From: Viola odorata
Lineage: Eukaryota > Streptophyta > Magnoliopsida > Malpighiales > Violaceae
Reading direction: 5' to 3'
Length of the DNA stretch: 64,000 nt
Assembly: GCA_963691705.1 (NCBI GenBank)
Contig: OY829542.1
Coordinates: forward strand, 19,950,579-20,014,578
Part shown: positions 44,288 through 57,726 of the stretch, one piece after another
How positions within the stretch are numbered: the stretch's first letter is position 1
Layout: each line of letters starts with the position of its first letter
Position numbers and translations under genes: made by a program
Notes under the pieces: model-generated
Database searches by the model: none
Seen by the model: only the letters and a program-made list of their open reading frames with translations
Told to the model about the DNA's origin: nothing

Positions 44288-47200
44288 ATGACCAGGAGAT
44301 CTGCACCAGATTTACTCCCTCTAGATCTCGAGTTGACCAGAACTGAAAGAGGACTTCAGCAGCAAGCCAGAGGACCTTCTGGCCAGCGTAGAGGAATTCC
44401 TCTTCCCGCCCTCGAAAGATAACCTTCCACTCTAGACGACCCAGACCGTTAGTTCTATCAAGACCTAACCTACCTTCATCGAGGTCTCGAAAACCCACCT
44501 GCCGCCTTCTTTGACATTCCAGCCATGGAAAACCAGGATAATCATGTGCATCCTAAAGACCCACCACCATCTCCTCCAAACCAGCAGTCCATTAACCACC
44601 TCAATGCAGCCCCCGACATGTCAAGCAGTTGCATCTTCTAGCCTGTTGTCCCTCATGATTGGACCCTCAAATCGGCCGTTATGCACCATCTACCTACCTT
44701 TCGAGGTGTTCCTAAAGAAAGCGCTCTTCGTCACCTTCAACAACTCCACTCAATTTGCGAGGCCATGAAACCTCCCAATGTCAGCATCGAGCAAGCAAAG
44801 CTGCGCGCTTTTATGTGGTCTCTCAAAGATGATGCCCTCGACTGGTATTATGACCTTCCGCCAAGATCTATCCACTCTTGGGCGGAGATGTCCAAGATCT
44901 TCACTGAGAAGTATTATCCAGCATCTATAGCCAACACCACGCGCAAGCAGCTAGTATCCATAGTCTAGAGGAAAGAAGAAGATCTTGCCCAGTATTATGA
45001 AAGATATTTGAAGATGCAGTCCATGTGCCCCTCGTACAACCTTAGCAAGCTTGCCCTTATTCAGTACTTCTATGAAGGCCTCAAGGCTCACGACAAGGCC
45101 CTTCTCAACACTGTCGCAAATGGTTCTCTCACTGCTCTTACACCAGCTGCTGCCAAGGCCACCATCGAACTCATGGCCAAGAATGCTACATCTGAAGTTG
45201 GTAACAGTAGCGGCCAAGATGTCCAAGTTGCAGCTTTGCAAAATCAGCTGACCACCCTTACAGGGCTATTTCAGAATTTCATGGCAGGACAGTCCACACC
45301 AGTCAAGGCCTATCAAATCTATAATTTTGTGGACCATCCTACGGATGCATTCCCCTATATTCCAGATGAGATCCAAGTGAACGCTGCCGGCCAGTACAAT
45401 CAAGCCCCTTACGGTCAAAACTACAACCAGGGCTGGAAACAACCGAATCCAGGATGAGTTCCAAACCCTCAGCCGTCGGGCCCTAACCAGCAACAGCACC
45501 CTTACGGGAATCACCCCCCTCCTTTAAATATGCAGAACTTTAGACTCGACCCACGTATAATTAGTATCAATGCCAACCTCTACAAGATCAGACTTTTGTC
45601 GTGCCCCCGAATGCAGAACCACCTCGTAACCCCGAACAACGAAAGGAATTCGAGGATCTTAAGAAGTAAATGAGCACCATGATGGCCGAGATGAAAGAGC
45701 TGAAGAATGAAGGGAGATTCCCACCTCAAATCGAAACGAACCCAAAGCACAATGTCTGTGCCGTGACTCTGCGAAGTGGAACGACCTTGACACCTCTAGC
45801 ACATCCAACCCCCGATATAGAAAACTCTCTAGAGTCTGAACTCAAGCCGAAACCTAGGATAAAAAGCCCGAAAGTGCCCAGTTTCGTCGAGGTCATAGAA
45901 GACAGAGTCCGTTCCCCCAGAGGTTCGCCAAGGAATGATCCTAACCCGCCCGAATTCACCTAGGAATACATTCACAAGATTCTCGAGCCCCCATTTCCCC
46001 AAAGATTGATTAAGTCCAAGAAAGAAAAGGAAGACCGTGAGATCTTCGACATGTTCAGCAAAGTGGTTGTCAACATCCTGCTCCTCCAAGTAGTTAAGAA
46101 TGTGCCTCGCTACCCCAAGTTCCTGAAACAGTTGTGCATGAACAAGTGCAAATTGGCCGATGTTAACAAGATCAGTGTAGGAGCTAACGCTTCTGCCCAC
46201 ATCCAGAGGAAGATTCCTCCGAAGTGTAAAGACCAAGGAATGTTCATCATTCCCTGCCGAATTGGTACAATCGACATCGGGAAGACCATGTGCGATTTGG
46301 GGGCAGGCATTAATGTCATGCCCTTGATCATCTATAATAGTCTTGGTCTCGAGCCTCTATGACTTACCAGCCTTGCTATTCAGCTTGCTGATCGTTCTAT
46401 CATCTACCCCGAGGGGATCATCACAGATGTTTTGGTCCAAGTGGGCGAATTCCTATTCCCAGCTGATTTTTGTCATTGCCATGGAGAACGAAGATTCCAC
46501 CAAGTCTACGGATGTACTTCTAGATCGACCATTCCTGGCCACCGCCCGGGCAAAGATTGATGTCCACAACGCAACCATCTCCCTCGAGTTTGATGGGGAG
46601 ATCATCAAGTTCAATATGCTAGAGGCCATGCGATACCCCTCCGAATTCTCCAGTGTTAACTATATTGATGTGATTGACCCTTCTATTGAGGAACTTCCTG
46701 AACTTCATTCTACTGACCCTTTACAATTTTCCCTTGACAGGAGTATGACGCCAACTCTTTTAGATGTCGTGGCCTCGACACTTTCCATGCCACCTGAGCT
46801 GCATTCCATCGTCGCTGCCCTAGAAGAGTGCGTTGTTTTCCCGTATGAGCCCACAATGGTGTCTCCCAATTTTCCAGACCATGTCAAGTTGTCTCCTTCT
46901 ATTGATCAGGCTCCAGCCATCGAATTGAAACCACTGCCTTCCTATCTGAAATATGCTTATCTCGGCCCCAATGACTCTCTGCCAGTCATCGTCTCTAATA
47001 AACTCAACAGTTCTGAAGAGTTTGAACTGATTTCCTTGCTAAAGGAGTTTAGACAAGCCATAGACTGGACCATTGCAGACATCAAGGGCTTCTCACCAGC
47101 ACTATGCACTCATCACATTCACCTGGAGGACACAAGCAAAACCATACGCCAGCCTCAGCGCAGGTTGAATCCGCCCATGATGAAAGTAGTGAGGAAATAA

Positions 47201-49190
47201 GTGCTGAAGTTGCTGGATGCGGGCGTTATCTACCCCATCTTTGATAGCCCATGAGTCAGTCCGATCCAGGTCGTGCCCAAGAAAACTGGTATCACCATTA
47301 CCATTGGGCAAGATGGTGAATCTATTCCCACCAGAATCCAGAATGGGTGGCGTGTGTGCATTGACTACCGCCGTTTGAATGCTGCTACCAGGAAAGATCA
47401 CTTCCCTCTTCCCTTCATAGACCAAATGTTGGAACGTCTCGCGAGCAAGACCCACTATTGCTGTCTAGACGGTTACTCCGGTTTCCATCAGATTCCAGTT
47501 GCCCCCGAAGACTAGGAGAAAACCACCTTCATGTGCCCTTTCGGTACCTTTGCTTATAAGCGTATGCCCTTCGGCTTGCGTAATGCCCCGCCACCTTTCA
47601 ACGATGCATGGTGAGCATTTTCTTTGAACTGGTTAAAGATGGGATCGAGGTCTTTATGGATGACTTCACTGTTTATGGGAATTCCTTTTCAGAGTGCATG
47701 AGTAAATTAAAGAAATGTTTGGAGCGGTGCATTGAAACCAACCTTGTCTTGAACTTCGAGAAATGCCACTTCATGGTGGATCGAGGCCTCGTTCTCGGTC
47801 ATATCGTCTCGGCCAAGGGGATTGAGGTAGACAAGGCCAAGATCAAAGTGATAGAATCCCTACCCTACCCAGCCAGTATTCGCGATGTGCGATCCTTTCT
47901 AGGGCACGCCGACTTTTATAGAAGGTTTATCAAGGATTTCTCTAAAATCGCGCAACCCATGTGCCGTCTACTCTAGAAAGAAGTTACTTTTGATTTCGAT
48001 GAGAAGTGTAAAATTGCCTTCGACACTCTCAAAAGCAAACTTATTTCAGCTCCTATCATTCGTGCCCCCGATTGGTCATTGCCTTTCAAAATCATGTGCG
48101 ATACCAGTAATCAAGCCCTCGACGCTGTTCTAGGTCAAAAGAAAGAATCGAAAACATATGTCATCTACTACGCATCCAAGTTACTTGACCCAGCTCAGTA
48201 GAACTACACCACCACAAAGAAAGAACTCCTCGCCATTGTTTATGCCCTGGAAAAATTCAGGCAATACCTCTTAGGCACGCATGTCATCGTGTATTCGGAT
48301 CATTCGGCCCTTAGGTGCCTTTTGACAAAGGCTGACGCTAAGCCTAGACTCATTCGGTGGATTTTGTTGTTACAAGAATTTGATATCTTGATCAAAGACA
48401 AGAAAGGAAGAGAAAACCTGGTAGCGGATCATTTAAGCAGACTTCCAGCCCAAGAAGATGACTCACGAGTGCTTATCTGCGATACATTCCCAGACGAACA
48501 ATTGTGTCTTGCCCATGCCGTTCAGTTTCCATAGTTCTCAGACATTGCAAATTTTTGTGCTACTGGTACCTACCCCACAGATGTTTCCCCCTCCGAATGC
48601 AGTAGAATCAGAAGGCAAGCCAAATATTATATTTGGGATAACCCATATTTATGGAAGCACTACTCGGACCAGATTATCCGCCGTTGTGTAACCATGGACG
48701 AGGTTCCCTCGATCCTAAAATTTTGCCATTCTGAAGGAGGACATTTCGTGACCAAGAAGACTGCCCTCAAGGTCCTAGAAGCCGGTCTTTACTGGCCCAC
48801 TATTTTCAAGGACAGCTACATATATTGCGCGTCGTGCCCTCGATGCCAAGCCACCGGAAATATCGGGGCCAGGAACCAGATGCCCTTGACAATCATCATT
48901 CCATGTGAGATTTTTGATGTCTGGGCATAGATTTCATGGGCCCGTTCCCCAATTCTTTCAGAAATATATATATCCTTCTCACTGTTGATTATGTTTCAAA
49001 GTGGGTCGAGGCCAAGGCAACTCGGACATATGATTCCAAGGTGGTTGTGATCTTCCTGCGCACCCATATCTTCAATATGTTTGGTACGCCTCGTGCCCTC
49101 ATTAGCAATCGGGGTTCCCATTTCTGCAACCCTATCGTGACCTCTCTTCTAACCAAGTATGGGGTCCATCACAGAACCTCTACAACATAT
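44288..49190 (+). pseudogene. E2 gag-pol, decayed and truncated in integrase
   Basis: Same order as E3: gag (44288-45500), protease (46006-46570; GAGINVMP and [13 protein letters not shown] visible), RT (47200-47980; FMDDFTVYG catalytic box), RNase H (48000-48500; [24 protein letters not shown]) and integrase (48694-49190; HHCC finger CASCPRC, GPFP). The frame changes at least four times. Many stops stand where relatives have Gln or Trp (for example 44420, 45961, 47514, 47974, 48199), fitting C-to-T and G-to-A change. The second integrase Asp is Asn (ISNRGSHF). It ends abruptly at the LTR of element C, before the catalytic Glu. Confidence 0.88.
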
Positions 49191-49983
49191 TGATGGTTGC
49201 CGAAACCGTCAAAATAAAATAAATACAATCTACCAATGCACATGTAGTTTTAAAACAGTAGCTAGTGGTAAAAGGTTCGTCCTCAGGGATTCGGTGGCAA
49301 TTAATATTCTTTATAAATGATTAGGAAAGGTAACGAGTGGTAAATACCAATATTGAGTTGTTGTGAATAATTGCGAAAAATAAGTAACAGAAAGAAATAA
49401 ATGGATGTGGTGTGTGAAATCAAATGTGACAAATTCCCAGTAAGGATTTCGATGAGCTCATGCATTTAATTAATTGATCATTGATTCAAGTATTTTCAAT
49501 ACCAGACTTGCAGGCGGCTATAGAGATCAGGTTCTCACCTAGATCTCCTACTCTCTACCTATTCGAGATTCTTAAAGGTTCTCACCTATTAAGGTCCTTG
49601 ATATATCTTATGGCATACAGAAGCTATTCTATTAGGTCTAATAAGATAATCAAATAATTCTACCGTAAGAGACCTTCCCGAGTTCAGGAGAGAGAAGTGC
49701 CTACTCTTGTAAACTCGACCTTAAATATTTTCGAATCTGATCCGTCAATCAGTTGGTTGCCTTCGTATCACTTTCTACAGTGTAGACTCCAAGGTATCAA
49801 GAGAAGATAGTAATCATGCAAATTCTAGTGTAGTTGATCAAGCTTCAAAAGAAGTATGCATAATTTCACAATCAATTAAAACAATTAAAGATGCAAGATG
49901 GGATTTAATAATTGCGTTTAGATCTCACAATCAATTAAGCATGGCTGTTAATCCTCACAAGGAATAGATAGAATTTAGCCTAT
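49191..49983 (-). repeat. LTR portion of minus-strand element C
   Basis: Starts TGATGGTTGCCG, cutting into the E2 integrase. It resembles the LTR of element B. It ends where E3 begins. Confidence 0.65.
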
Positions 49984-51453
49984 TGATTGACGTTATATTT
50001 CATTCGTTTCTACCACTTCAAAGTTCCTTGTTTGTGGCAGAAACTCCCATTTTTACGTCAATTTGGCTTCTTTTGGAAGAATCTTGGGCAAGACCGGTTC
50101 TGGATGGATCTAGTGCTAGAGCGAAGACTGGCAGTCTTAGCCGCATGTCTTGGCTAAGACTGCGGGATAGAAGCGTGCTGAACATGGACTCATGGGAAGC
50201 GGGATCAGATCAGAGACCCCTGGCCGTTGCATCCACTTGAAGAATTTTTGGATGTAATCCTATTTGAACAAAAACACTTTATTATTATGTTATTATTATT
50301 ATCTCTTTAGTATTTGAAAACAATTGGGATTCTTATCCCTATCTTTTTGTTAATTTGAAGTGAGGAGTTTTGGTAAGAAACGTGATTGATGGGGACTCTA
50401 ACCTTATTTAAGGTTAGGGAAGGCTGTCAATTACGACATTCTTCCATCTTCCTTTCTTCTGGTTTTGTAAACAACTACTGTGATAATTCCTTCGGAAATA
50501 TCGCGTCTTAATTATATTTCATGTTCTTCAATTGTCCCATTTATTTCCTTAATTAATATGTTTAGTAGCTAAAACACCTAATTCTTGGTAAGGGCCGAGT
50601 GAGCATACTTGTGAATCGTGAGGCTGAGTTGTTCTTAATCATCCTCTTGTTTGTATTCAGTTGAAGTTCCGTTTTAACAAACCGGTTCCCGTCTAGACTA
50701 AGACTTGATCGATCTTAGGCAAGACGACGAATTTGCAACCAGTCACCAAGGGGACGAGCGAAACCGAAGTGATGAAGTAGGTAGCTAACCTCGCGGGGGT
50801 TAGTGAACTTGAATTGATATAGGTCTAACCAGATTGACGACCTAGGGCTCCGAGTTTGGAGTAGCTTGGCCTAGACTCTGTCTTTCCCTATGCCATTGAG
50901 ATAACGCATGTGCCTCAAGCCAGCAACCAATTGGATAAACCCTTTAGCCAGCAAGGTGTCCACTGGCCAGGATCACTAGGAAAGGGGGTACCCTCCAAGT
51001 GATTTGAATAGGAGGAAAGTAGGATTGGAAAGGGGTTCCTCCCAATCTATAGCAGAGTTACAAAGGAGAATGAGAAAATCTAGAGTCAATGATCGATGAA
51101 ACAAGTCTAGTGCTCACGAATTCACCCTTGCCAGGGATTAATCTCACGAAAGTTTCACCCAACCTCAGCCAGCAATCTTAGCTAAGATTCACTTCTGCCC
51201 AAGATTGCTTCTTCATTCTATTATTGCTTATTCTCTTTTTACGCTTTGCTTATCTTAATCATCAGGAACAAAAATACCCTCAACTCCAGTGACGAGGAAG
51301 TCGAGTCAGGACTACGATACACCACCAAGATCTCTGCGGACGAACCTCTTATCGCAATCTACGAGTCCCTTGTGGACGAGTGATAAGTTGTATTCCTACC
51401 CCATTTTCTATATCTTTTTTACAACTAAATTTGATGCCCTCGATAAGCGATCA
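49984..51453 (+). repeat. 5' LTR of E3
   Basis: 1470 bp, TGATTGACG to CGATCA. It contains GTCTTGGCTAAGAC (50147) and the 16-bp palindrome AATCTTAGCTAAGATT (51174). Confidence 0.9.
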
Positions 51454-51458
51454 AATTT

Positions 51459-51476
51459 TGGCGCCGTTGCCGGGGA
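51459..51476 (+). other. tRNA-Asp primer-binding site of E3
   Basis: Same 18 bases as in E1 and E2. Confidence 0.92.
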
Positions 51477-51527
51477 TCTTCTGAGGGTGTATTTTGTAGT
51501 TTTGTTTTTTATTTTTGTCTTTCGCAG

Positions 51528-54500
51528 TTGATGACCAGGTCCTCAAAGGAAGAACTACTACCTTTGAATCCAGAACTCACAAGGACCGAAACTCAAATCA
51601 GGAAGAAATCTAAGAGAAAATTCGTTGGTGAATTTTCGGGAACTCAATCAGAAACTGATTCCAGCAACAGTCTAGGCCAAGATCAGGGCCCAGCTGAGAA
51701 TCCAATACCAAACATGGAAGAAAACCAAGAAGAACAGACGATGAGAGAACAAAACAGGGGGGCAGAACGAGTGACCTACTCCTGTATTAATCTACCACCG
51801 ATGGCTAATGATTGGTCCATCAAGACAAACATCATTGCCAACTTAACCAAATTTCATGGCCACTCAAACGAGAATCCGTATAACCATTTGAGGAACCTTC
51901 ACCTCCAATGCGATACCCTCAAACCAGTAGGAGTATCAATCGAGAGAGCCAAACTGAAGTCATTTCAGTGGTCTCTCGAAGACTCAGCTAAGAATTGGTT
52001 CTATAGCTTGCCCCATAACACAATAATAACGTGGGGAGACATGTCCGCTACCTTCCTAAATAAATATTGGAATGCAACTAAGGCAGGGGTAGCAAGGAAA
52101 AGCTTAGTTTCTGTTCAGCAGAGGGGAGGAGAAAGTTTGAGCGAGTATCATCAAAGGTTTAGAGACCTTCAAGACATTTTCCCTACCCATGGGGTGACAG
52201 ATCATCTCCTAATCCAATACTTCTATGATGGAATGTGTATAAAGGATAGGGAAAGGCTAGATTCAGCCGCTGGAGGAGCACTTCAAGATCTTACTCCAAT
52301 GAGAGCAAAATTACTCCTCCAAACGATGGCCGACAACAGCCAAAACAACGCCTCATTCGAGAGAAATTCTACACCTTCTTCTTTAAATGCAATAAATATG
52401 GAAAATAAGCTTGATAAGATTACTGACATTTTGATGAATCTCTCTATAGGTACCCAATCTCAGGCACAAACTACAGTCGCAACAGCCAATCCTATGCCCT
52501 CGGTTTGCGGGGTTTGCCAACAACTAGATCATCCAACCCATAGTTGTTATGTGGTGGAATAGCCGGCAGATCCAGCCCCAATCCCAGTGAATGCAACATA
52601 TGGCTACAATCAAGGACAATCTAATGGACAACCTAGATTCCCACACGAGAGCAACCAATACTCATGGAGACAACATCCCAATCTAAAGTGGAGGTAAGAT
52701 ACGCCTCAGCCTAGCCAACCAAATCACCAACAATACCAAACTCAGCCTAGTCAACCATCTCAACACCAATACCAACAACCATCTCAACACCAATACCAAC
52801 AGCAGCCACAACAATCTCCCATAAATTTCCAACACTTCGTACCCAAACCACCAGGAGCAAACCAATCCAATGCCCCAGTCCCACTTCCTACACCTCAACC
52901 GCTTAAGATTACAGGAGTACCTATCGAGGACACTATGCAAAAATTCATGCAAGCAACTCAATCCAGCCTTGTCGAAATGCAAAAACAAATAGGTCAGCTC
53001 ACCCAACAGATCCAGCAAACAGGAACAAGTGGAAAATTACCTTTCACCACCGAGGATAACCCAAAGCACAATGTAAGTGTCATCCACCTAAGGAGTGGAA
53101 GTGTCCTACCTGAACGAAAGGGTGCGAAATCAGATCAAGAGATTCACGACCAATCATACGAAGACGAGGATGTGGACGTAGATGAGGAAGTACAAGGAGA
53201 AATCCAAGCAGAAGTTCAGTCAGAGCCAATCTTGGCCAAGACTAGAACTCAGAGTGAAGCCGAGCTTGATATTCCAGTTCAAACAGAACAACCGATCTTA
53301 GCTAAGACTAAGGCCAAGGCTGATGAGCAGGTTATGAAACCTCTGGAGACAACAGATATCCCACCTCCCTATCCTCCCAAGACCTCTAAACAAAAGAAGT
53401 TAGACGAGGCTAAGGACTTCATGAACATTTTTGGCAAAGTGGCAGTGAGTATTCCTATGCTAGACTTAATTTCAAAAGTACCTTCTTATGCAAGATTTTT
53501 GAAAGAACTTTGTACTAACAAAAGGAAACTTGCAGGTATTGAGAGAGTGAATCTTATGCAGAATGTTTCTTCAGTGCTTCAGAGTAAACTACCGGAGAAA
53601 TGTGGAGATCAAGGAACCTTCACCATCCCTTGCAAGATTGGGAACAAAACAGTGGAAAAGGCCCTTTGCGATTTAGGGGCTGGGATCAACGTGATGTCCT
53701 TAAAGGAATATGAAGCAGTGCAAATGGGACCCATGAAGGAAACACAGGTGGTGATTCAACTGGCTGACCGAACGGTGATCCACCCTAAGGGTTTAGTGGA
53801 GGACGTTCTCGTCCAAGTCAATAACTTTATATACCCTGTGGACTTTTATATTGTTGAAATGGATGCTGATTTACCTTCCTGTACTACTGATGTGCTCTTA
53901 GGTAGACCTTTTCTTAGGTCTGCTAGAGCAAAGATAGACGTTTATGAAGGTAGTATTATTTTAGAATTTTTTGGAAGCACGATTAAGTTCTACATGAAGG
54001 AGGGATTAAATTATCATAATGAGACACATAGTGTTATTTTTATTGATATCTTATACCCTATTGAGGAAGAAACTGCAGACTTAAATGCTACTGACCCACT
54101 TGATTTTGTCTTAAGCAGAAGCATCTCAGCTAAGACACTGGAAGAAATGGAAGACCGAGTAGGAAACCGAGAGGATCTTAGGGAGATCTTAACAGATTTT
54201 CATGAGACTGAACCAGTGAAGGAAACCACACCTTGTCCATTGTTTAGCCTATCTAACTCTGAGATGATACCATCCATTGTGCAGGCACCCGAGCTTGATC
54301 TTAAGGAGTTACCAGAACACCTTAAGTACGCCTATCTAGGCCAAGGCGAAACTCTCCCAGTAATAATCTCAGCTAAGCTTTCCAGCGAAGAAGAGACAAG
54401 ATTGACAAGCATTCTGAAGGAACATAAAGAGGCTATTGGGTGGACTCTAGCAGACATCAAGGGCATATCGTCAACCATTTGTACCCACAAAATTAATGTG

Positions 54501-57191
54501 GAAGAGGATAAGAAAACTATTAGACAACCCCAAAGGAGGCTTAACCCTCCGATGATGGAAGTTGTCACAAAAGAAATCATCAAATTACTTGATGCTAGAA
54601 TTATATACCCAATCTCTCATAGTTCATGGGTTTCCCCTGTGCAGGTTGTGCCCAAAAAGACAGGTACTACCGTGACTGAAGGTGAGGATGGAGTAAAGAG
54701 AACCGCGAGAATTCAGAACGGATAGAGAGTCTGCATAGACTACCGCAGACTTAACCAAGTCACAAGGAAAGATCACTTTCCATTGCCATTCATCGACCAA
54801 ATGGTGGAAAGATTGACTGGGAAGTCCCATTACTGTTTCTTGGACGGTTATTCAGGATTTCATCAAATCCTAGTGGCATTAGAAGACCAAGAGAAGACGA
54901 CATTTACATGTCCCTTCGGAACCTTTGCATATAGGAGGATGCCATTCGGGTTGTGCAATGCACCGACCACCTTTCAAAGATGTATGGTTAGTATCTTTTC
55001 AGACTATGTGGAAAAGGGTATTGAAGTGTTTATGGATGACTTCACCGTCTATGGTGACGATTTTGATAAATGCTTAACGACACTGAAACATATTTTAAAA
55101 AGATGTGTGGCCACTGATCTTGTTCTTAACTATGAAAAATGTCATTTCATGGTTGAACAAGGTATTGTCTTAGGTCATGTAGTTTCTAAGAAAGGTATAG
55201 AAGTTGACCAGGCTAAGATTGACGTTATCAAAACCTTGCCTTACCCCTCATGCGTGCGTGAGGTTAGGAGTTTTTTGGGCCATGCAGGATTTTATCGCAG
55301 TTTTATCAAAGACTTCTCGAAGATAGCGGAGCCAATGTGCAAACTCTTGCAAAAAGAAGTGGACTTTGATTTTGAAAAGTCTTGCCAAGAAGCGTTCGAC
55401 AAGGTCAAAGAGAAACTCATATCATCCCCAATCATCCAAGCCCCAGATTAGAACCTACCATTCGAATTGATGTGTGATGCTAGCAACTCGGCTGTTGGTG
55501 CGGTTCTAGGGCAGAGTAACGGTAGAGATCCACACGTGATCTACTACGCCTCTAAGATGCTTGACGATGCGCAAAAGAACTATACCACAACGGAAAAAGA
55601 ATTGTTCGCAATAATCTTCGCCTTAGACAAATTCAGATCGTATTTGATGGGAACAAAAGTCATAGTCTTTTCTGACCACGCAGCCTTAAGGTATCTCCTG
55701 ACAAAAGCCGAATCTAAGCCAAGACTGATCCGCTGGGTTTTACTTTTGCAGGAACATAATTTGGAAATTAAAGACAAAGTAGGAAAGAAGAACTTAGTTG
55801 CGGACCACCTAAGTAGATGTTTTGTGAAGGCCGATTCAGAACCAATCAAGGATGATTTTCCAGACGAACATCTATTTGTCGTCCAGGTAATTAGACCATG
55901 GTTTGCCGACCTAGTCAATTTCTTAGTCACGGGAAAACACCATGGAGACCTAACGGCTCAAGAAAAGGTTAAGATTAAGCATGACAACAAGTATTTCGTT
56001 TGGGATGATCCTTACCTTTGGAAGATCGGGTCTGATCAGTTGATTAGAAGATGCATTCCTGAAGCTGAAATTCCATCGGTCTTAAGATTTTGTCATTCCT
56101 ATGCATGTGGTGGACATTTTGGAGCTAAGAGGACAACCTTAAAAGTCCTAGAATCAGGATTTTACTGGCCCTCTCTATTCCATGATAGTTATATGTTTTG
56201 TAAGACATGTCCTGAATGCCAAAAGATAGGGAACATAAGCGCTAGAAACCAAATGCCCATGAATGTTATATTAAATTGTGAGATTTTTGATCTATGGGGC
56301 ATTGATTTCATGGGGCCATTTCCTATGTCGGATGGAAAGAAATATATATTGCTTGCTGTAGATTATGTGTCTAAATGGATAGAAGCTAAGGCAACTAGGA
56401 CCAATGATGCTAGAACTGTTGTTTCGTTTTTGAAAACTAACATTTTGAACAGATTTGGCGTGCCTAGGGGGATCATTAGCGACCGAGGCACACATTTTTG
56501 CAATAGTATTATTGTTTCCCTTTTCAGGAAGTATGGAGTAACCCACAAAGTCTCCACAGCATACCACCCTCAGTCAAATGGCTAAGCGGAGGTATCAAAC
56601 AGAGAAGTCAAATCGATCTTAGCTAAGACTGTTGGCTTAGATCGACGAGATTGGAGCCTAAGGTTAGATGATGCACTATGGGCGTATAGGACAGCTTACA
56701 AATCCCCCATAGGAATGACTCCTTACAAACTGGTGTACGGAAAAGCTTGTCACCTACCAGTAGGTATGCAACACAGAGCTTATTGGGCAATTCGGAAATG
56801 CAATCTAAGGTACGACCAAGCAGGTGAGGAAAGGAAACTCAAAATCCACGAAATAGAAGAGTTGAGGAACCAAGCATATGATAACCAACTCTTAGCCAAG
56901 ATCAGGATGAAAACATATCACGACAGTAAGATTGTCGAGAAAAATCTCCAACTTGGGGGAAAAGTCCTTCTATACAATTCACGATTTAAGCTCTTCCCAG
57001 GTAAGCTCAAAACCAAATGGGAAGGTCCATATGTTATCACTAATATCTACCCTCATGGTGCAGTGGATATTAAGAATGAAAAAATAGGGATTGAGTTCAA
57101 GGTCAATGGACAGCGACTGAAACCATTCCTAGAAGGATTTCCTACGTTTCAGGAAAATCAGGCGATTGAAGCCCCACCTAAGATCCATTAA
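51528..57191 (+). pseudogene. E3 gag-protease-RT-RNase H-integrase polyprotein with five stops
   Basis: All domains share one reading frame of 1888 codons. Gag (51528-52900) has the NWFYSLPHNTI core and a CGVCQQLDHPTHSCY knuckle. Protease (53430-54000) has the DLGAG active-site motif (Asp codon at 53670) and LLGRPF. RT (54480-55230) has FMDDF. RNase H (55450-55830) has [20 protein letters not shown] and VADHLSR. Integrase (56080-57190) has the HHCC finger [23 protein letters not shown] and the C-terminal GPY module. Stops at 52560, 52695, 54723, 55449 and 56583 each differ by one C-to-T or G-to-A change from the Gln or Trp expected from related copies or context. No frameshift was found. The polyprotein would drive reverse transcription and insertion, but this copy is inactive. 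Confidence 0.9.
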
Positions 57192-57726
57192 AAGAATAGC
57201 AAAGTCATGCCTAGGACTATAACTAGGGCGCTACATGGGAGGCAACCCATGCCTTTTAATTTTAATTATCTCGAATAAACTTATCGCTCAAATTTTGCCA
57301 GTGCTACTGATTAATTTCCCTTTGCTGAATTTTTTAGGGAGCATATGGAAGAAAAATAATTTTCAGGAGTGATTTTAAGGATCTAAGTGTGGTGAGGAGT
57401 ATATTTGATCTTAGCCACATTTTATTCAACCTTGGGCTGATTGACACGCGGAGATAGAGGAAGAAAAAGAAAGGAAGCGTGTTCTAGGGAGGAGAAAAAG
57501 TAGGGATAACGGTCACATTTTTTGTAATTACTAATCATGATTTGGAAATTAATTTTTCCAAATCTTAATTAATAATTATCTACCAAGAATCAGTCCCCTT
57601 ACCCCCCACAACACAAAATCCCTAAAATTTCGCCCTCTCTCTCTTATCTTTCGCGATCACCTCAGCTAAATCCTCTCCACTCTTCCACTCTCCTACTTCA
57701 AACCCACGATCAATCAGCATTAAAAC
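57192..57726 (+). other. E3 spacer between pol and third ORF
   Basis: Noncoding. It contains CTAAGTGTGGTGAGGAG at about 57382, a copy of the tract that also precedes the 3' LTR. Confidence 0.6.

Noticed and set aside
49983..50240. 85-codon ORF duplicated at 60796-61053
   Set aside because: It is located in both E3 LTRs. Duplication follows from the LTR, and the peptide has no known features.
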